DNA of 61,620 bases. Origin: Clostridia bacterium (GTDB taxonomy: Bacteria > Bacillota > Clostridia > Christensenellales > Aristaeellaceae). Under the pieces are notes generated by a model. It ran no database searches, was not told the DNA's origin, and saw only the letters and a program-made list of their open reading frames with translations. The position numbers and the translations under genes were made by a program. Below are positions 58,700-61,620 of the stretch, piece by piece. Every line of letters starts with the position of its first letter. Positions within the stretch are counted from its first letter, which is position 1. Location: NCBI GenBank assembly GCA_017397895.1, contig JAFQHP010000036.1, forward strand, positions 1-61,620, given 5' to 3'.

Positions 58700-59812
58700 A
58701 TGAAGACGAAAAAGAAGATCAATACAAGCATGCTGTGGGCGGCGCTGGTGATTGCGCTGGTGTATGTGGGCGTATTTATTGCTGAACAGACGCTGCCTGC
58801 CACCTCCATGCTCTTTACCGTGCTGAAAAAGGGCGCTACCTATGCCCTGGTTGCCGTTTCCATGAACCTGCTCAACGGCTTCACCGGCCTGTTCAGCCTG
58901 GGCCAGGCGGGCTTTATGCTCATCGGCGCCTATGCCTATGCCATTTTCACCATCCCGGTGGCGGACCGTGTGAACGTGTACCAGTACTATAACGGCGGCC
59001 TGATCCAGTTTGCCATGCCGGTGGTTCCTGCCCTGATTGTGGCGGGCCTGGTGGCTGCGGCGTTTGCGTTCCTGATCGGCCTTCCTGTGCTGCGCCTCAA
59101 GAGTGACTATCTGGCCATTGCAACGCTGGGCTTTGCGGAAATTATCCGCGCCATTTTCCAGTGGAACAAGCTGGGCGCTTTGACCAACGGCTCCAACATT
59201 CTGCGCGAATTCCCCACCTTCAATGACTTCAACATCCGCAATGCGGAGGGCGAAGTGACGGTGTATCTGTCCACGCTGGTGCCCTTTGTGATTGCCGGTG
59301 TGTGCATTGCCCTGATTGTGATGCTGATCAATTCCACCTTCGGCCGCTCCCTTCGTGCCATCAAGGATGACGAAGTGGCTGCCGAGGCCATGGGCATCAA
59401 CCTGTTCCATCACAAGCAATTGTCCTTCTGCATCTCTTCCTTCTTTGCGGGCATCGGCGGCGCCATGCTGGCCATGTACCAGAGCACCATCCAGGCCAAG
59501 GCGTTTACCTCCGCCATGACCTATGAAATTCTGCTTATTGTGGTTATCGGCGGGATCGGCTCCGTCACCGGCAGCTGCATCAGCTCCTTCCTGTTTGTGG
59601 CCTGCAGCGAATGGTGGCTGCGCTTCCTGGACCAGAAGCAGATGATCGGCGATTTCGAAGTGCCGCTGCTGCGCAACGGCTTCCGTCTGGTGGTGTTCTC
59701 CATCATCATCATGATCGTGGTGCTGTTCTTCCGTCAGGGCATCATGGGCACCAAGGAATTGCCTGATCTTTTCAAGCGTAAGAAGAAAGCCCGGCAGGAG
59801 GTGAAAGCATGA
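58700..59812 (+). CDS. livM: Branched-chain amino-acid ABC permease LivM
   Basis: A 370-residue permease. VSMNLLNGFTGLFSLGQAGFMLIGAYAYA and LRLKSDYLAIATLGFAEIIR are the family blocks, with a final IQAKAFTSAMTYEILLIVVIGGIGSVTGS. ATG 58700 is preferred because GAGGTG is seven bases upstream. A GTG at 58691 is close. It overlaps livG by four bases. Confidence 0.95.
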   Translation: MKTKKKINTSMLWAALVIALVYVGVFIAEQTLPATSMLFTVLKKGATYALVAVSMNLLNGFTGLFSLGQAGFMLIGAYAYAIFTIPVADRVNVYQYYNGGLIQFAMPVVPALIVAGLVAAAFAFLIGLPVLRLKSDYLAIATLGFAEIIRAIFQWNKLGALTNGSNILREFPTFNDFNIRNAEGEVTVYLSTLVPFVIAGVCIALIVMLINSTFGRSLRAIKDDEVAAEAMGINLFHHKQLSFCISSFFAGIGGAMLAMYQSTIQAKAFTSAMTYEILLIVVIGGIGSVTGSCISSFLFVACSEWWLRFLDQKQMIGDFEVPLLRNGFRLVVFSIIIMIVVLFFRQGIMGTKELPDLFKRKKKARQEVKA

Positions 59813-60651
59813 GCCAGAACGTATTGAAGATTGAGCATGTGACCATGCAGTTTGGCGGCGTTGTGGCCGTGCATGACCTGAGCATGGAAATCAACGAAGG
59901 CGAAATCGTGGCCCTCATCGGTCCCAACGGCGCCGGCAAAACCACCGCCTTCAACTGCGTTACCTCCGTGTACGAACCCACCAACGGCCGCATTTCCTTC
60001 CTGGGCAAAACCATTGCCCAGAACAGCCCCAATAAGAAAATGCGCAAAATTTACGGCGGCACCATGCCCGATGCTTTCACCGACCATCAGGTGCGTTTGT
60101 CTCCCGACCAGGTGACCAAGCTGGGCATTGCCCGCACCTTCCAGAACATCCGCCTCTTTGGCGGCATGACGGTGCTGGAAAATGTTATGACCGCCATGCA
60201 CCTGCGCCGCAAGAGCAATGTGTTTACCGCCACGCTGCACCTGAACATGGCAGAAGAAAAGGCCATGAAAAAGAAGGCCCTGGATCTGCTGGAGACGGTG
60301 GGGCTTCTGGATCTGCAGGACGAAATGGCCACCTCCCTGCCTTACGGCAAGCAGCGGCTGCTGGAAATTGCCCGCGCCCTGGCCACGGATCCCAAACTGC
60401 TTTTGCTGGACGAACCGGCTGCCGGCATGAACCCCCAGGAAACGGACGAGCTGAGCGCGTTCATCAAGCGGATCAAGGATCAGTTTGGCCTGACCATCTT
60501 TGTGATTGAGCATCACATGAACCTGGTGATGGAAATTTCCGACCGCATTTATGTGGTGGACTTTGGTAAGCTGATTGCCGAGGGCACCCCGGCGGAAATT
60601 CAGGAAAACCCGGCTGTTATCGCTGCTTATCTGGGAGGTGAGGACGAATGA
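59809..60651 (+). CDS. livG: Branched-chain amino-acid ABC ATPase LivG
   Basis: A 280-residue ATPase: Walker A GPNGAGKTT (near residues 39-47), signature LPYGKQRLLEIARAL (the unusual LPYGK form typical of LivG), Walker B LLLLDEPAAGMNP, and H-loop VIEHHMNLVM. Coupled to livM and livF by ATGA overlaps. Confidence 0.96.
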   Translation: MSQNVLKIEHVTMQFGGVVAVHDLSMEINEGEIVALIGPNGAGKTTAFNCVTSVYEPTNGRISFLGKTIAQNSPNKKMRKIYGGTMPDAFTDHQVRLSPDQVTKLGIARTFQNIRLFGGMTVLENVMTAMHLRRKSNVFTATLHLNMAEEKAMKKKALDLLETVGLLDLQDEMATSLPYGKQRLLEIARALATDPKLLLLDEPAAGMNPQETDELSAFIKRIKDQFGLTIFVIEHHMNLVMEISDRIYVVDFGKLIAEGTPAEIQENPAVIAAYLGGEDE

Positions 60652-61379
60652 GCCTGCTGCATATCAAGGACCTGAAGGTGAGCTACGGCGGCATTGAGGC
60701 CCTCAAGGGCATTTCCCTGGACGTGGAAAAGGGGCAGATTGTGGCCCTCATCGGCGCCAACGGCGCCGGTAAGTCCACCACCCTCCGGGCCATTTCCGGC
60801 CTGATTCCCCGCAGCCAGGGTACCATTACCTATGACGGCCAGGTGATCAGCGGCATGAGCCCCCAGCGCATTGTGGCAGAGGGTATCTGCATGGTGCCGG
60901 AAGGCCGCCGCGTGTTCCCCAACCTGACGGTATTGGAAAATCTGCGCATTGGCGCTTACCTGCGTAAAGATGACCTGGAGGCCGACCTGGAGCATGTGTA
61001 TGACCTGTTTCCCCGGCTGAAGGAACGTGTGTGGCAGCTGGCAGGCACCCTGTCCGGCGGCGAACAGCAGATGCTGGCCGTGGGCCGTGCGCTGATGATG
61101 CGGCCCAAGCTGCTGATGATGGACGAACCCTCCCTGGGCCTTGCGCCGCTGGTGATCCGGGATATTTTCTCCATCATCGAAACCCTCCACGAAGAGGGTA
61201 TCACCATCCTGCTGGTGGAACAGAATGCCAATGCCGCCCTGCGTATTGCCGACAGCGCTTTCGTGCTGGAAACCGGACATCTCACCATGAGCGGCACCGG
61301 CAAGGAACTGCTGGATGATCCCCGGGTGAAGGAAGCTTACCTGGGCAAAACCAAGCCCCGCAACAGCAAAATCGGCTGA
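60648..61379 (+). CDS. livF: Branched-chain amino-acid ABC ATPase LivF
   Basis: A 243-residue ATPase: Walker A GANGAGKST (near residues 36-44), GRRVFPNLTVLENL, signature LSGGEQQMLAVGRALM, Walker B LLMMDEPSLGLAP and LVEQNAN. Together with livG it powers uptake. One base after its stop begins a CCAGGGC..GCCCTGG hairpin of repeat copy D. Confidence 0.96.
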   Translation: MSLLHIKDLKVSYGGIEALKGISLDVEKGQIVALIGANGAGKSTTLRAISGLIPRSQGTITYDGQVISGMSPQRIVAEGICMVPEGRRVFPNLTVLENLRIGAYLRKDDLEADLEHVYDLFPRLKERVWQLAGTLSGGEQQMLAVGRALMMRPKLLMMDEPSLGLAPLVIRDIFSIIETLHEEGITILLVEQNANAALRIADSAFVLETGHLTMSGTGKELLDDPRVKEAYLGKTKPRNSKIG

Positions 61380-61620
61380 CCAGGGCTGTGCCCTGGACCC
61401 AGCAGCGGAAGTAGTTGGTTTACAGAACAAGCAATGTCCCGCTGTAACGTGGGGAGATCTGCGGGGTTTCACCCCTGCACCAGGGCCATTGTTCCGCAAC
61501 CTCAATCTACGCCTTGGTTGCTGACGCACCCAATGCTTGTTTCGGTTGATTCATTCGGCTTCCTGCGGCTTTCAGCCGCTCCCTCCACCGGAGGGCCGGT
61601 CACCTCATTCACCCTGGACC
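61380..61620. repeat. Hairpin repeat island, copy D (cut by the window edge)
   Basis: No gene. Starts with CCAGGGCTGTGCCCTGG then GGACCCAGC.GCGGAAGT, matching 4800-4840. AGAACAAGCAATGTCCCGCTG matches 4738-4757, and GCGGGGTTTCACCCCTGCACC follows. From about 61500 the DNA no longer resembles the other copies. Confidence 0.75.

Noticed and set aside
61500..61620. Continuation of repeat copy D or a new gene at the window end
   Set aside because: No shared modules and no start codon with a ribosome site. The window ends too soon to judge.

Overview
This window is 61.6 kb of GC-rich, low-repeat chromosome from a Gram-positive anaerobe, most likely an uncultured gut or rumen member of the Bacillota/Clostridia. 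The assignment rests on strong AGGAGG-type ribosome sites, near-consensus sigma-A promoters with 17-base spacers, Type I signal peptides and lipoboxes, GerMN lipoproteins, an LCP protein, CD3324- and DUF6062-type proteins found in Clostridia, a biotin-decarboxylase sodium-pump beta/gamma pair, and several ABC sugar or amino-acid uptake systems. No phylum marker beyond rimO, thrC and hom is present, so the family-level placement is open. No rRNA, tRNA, CRISPR array or transposase was seen.

Layout. 0-5.5 kb: two paralogous ParB/sulfiredoxin-like proteins (minus), a glycerol-1-phosphate dehydrogenase-like protein, a CHASE-GGDEF diguanylate cyclase, then an 800-base island of structured repeats. 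5.5-12.4 kb: a nucleotidyltransferase plus LCP pair (cell-envelope polymer), an orphan CARF/PD-(D/E)XK protein, an OFA-type MFS carrier, a GH43 glycosidase and another repeat island. 12.4-15.6 kb: threonine branch, with an ACT protein and thrC divergent from hom over face-to-face overlapping promoters. 15.6-19.9 kb: MarR regulator and a heterodimeric ABC exporter. 20-27.9 kb: envelope and unknown-function genes (SPOR protein, DUF6062, two GerMN lipoproteins), a cupin/HD-GYP protein and a metallo-beta-lactamase-fold hydrolase.

28-41.6 kb is the centrepiece: a collinear run of nine genes containing two complete sets of carbohydrate ABC permease pairs and binding proteins, but no ATPase. They are interleaved with an NHL/TPR membrane protein, a YIP1-family protein and a DUF5696 protein. 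One permease carries an extra PH-like cytoplasmic domain, and the first binding protein carries two beta-sandwich modules. The upstream region has three dyads and a long RNA hairpin. It looks like a dedicated uptake or processing system for an unknown glycan.

41.8-56.3 kb is a mosaic of single genes: an ADP-ribosyltransferase-like unknown, an aldo/keto reductase, XRE regulators, a GNAT gene behind a leader peptide and attenuator, an AT-rich broken GNAT remnant, an ECF sigma factor overlapping a large membrane-anchored putative anti-sigma factor, an SGNH esterase, a GGDEF-EAL-PAS phosphodiesterase, rimO, an ASCH protein and an OadB/OadG-like pair without an alpha subunit. 56.5-61.4 kb is a complete livJHMGF branched-chain amino-acid importer, ending in a fourth repeat island.

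Three cyclic-di-GMP-type proteins (one synthase, one EAL, one HD-GYP) are scattered over the window. Four islands of hairpin-rich repeats abut stop codons. Three share a long palindrome whose stems are kept by compensatory base changes.
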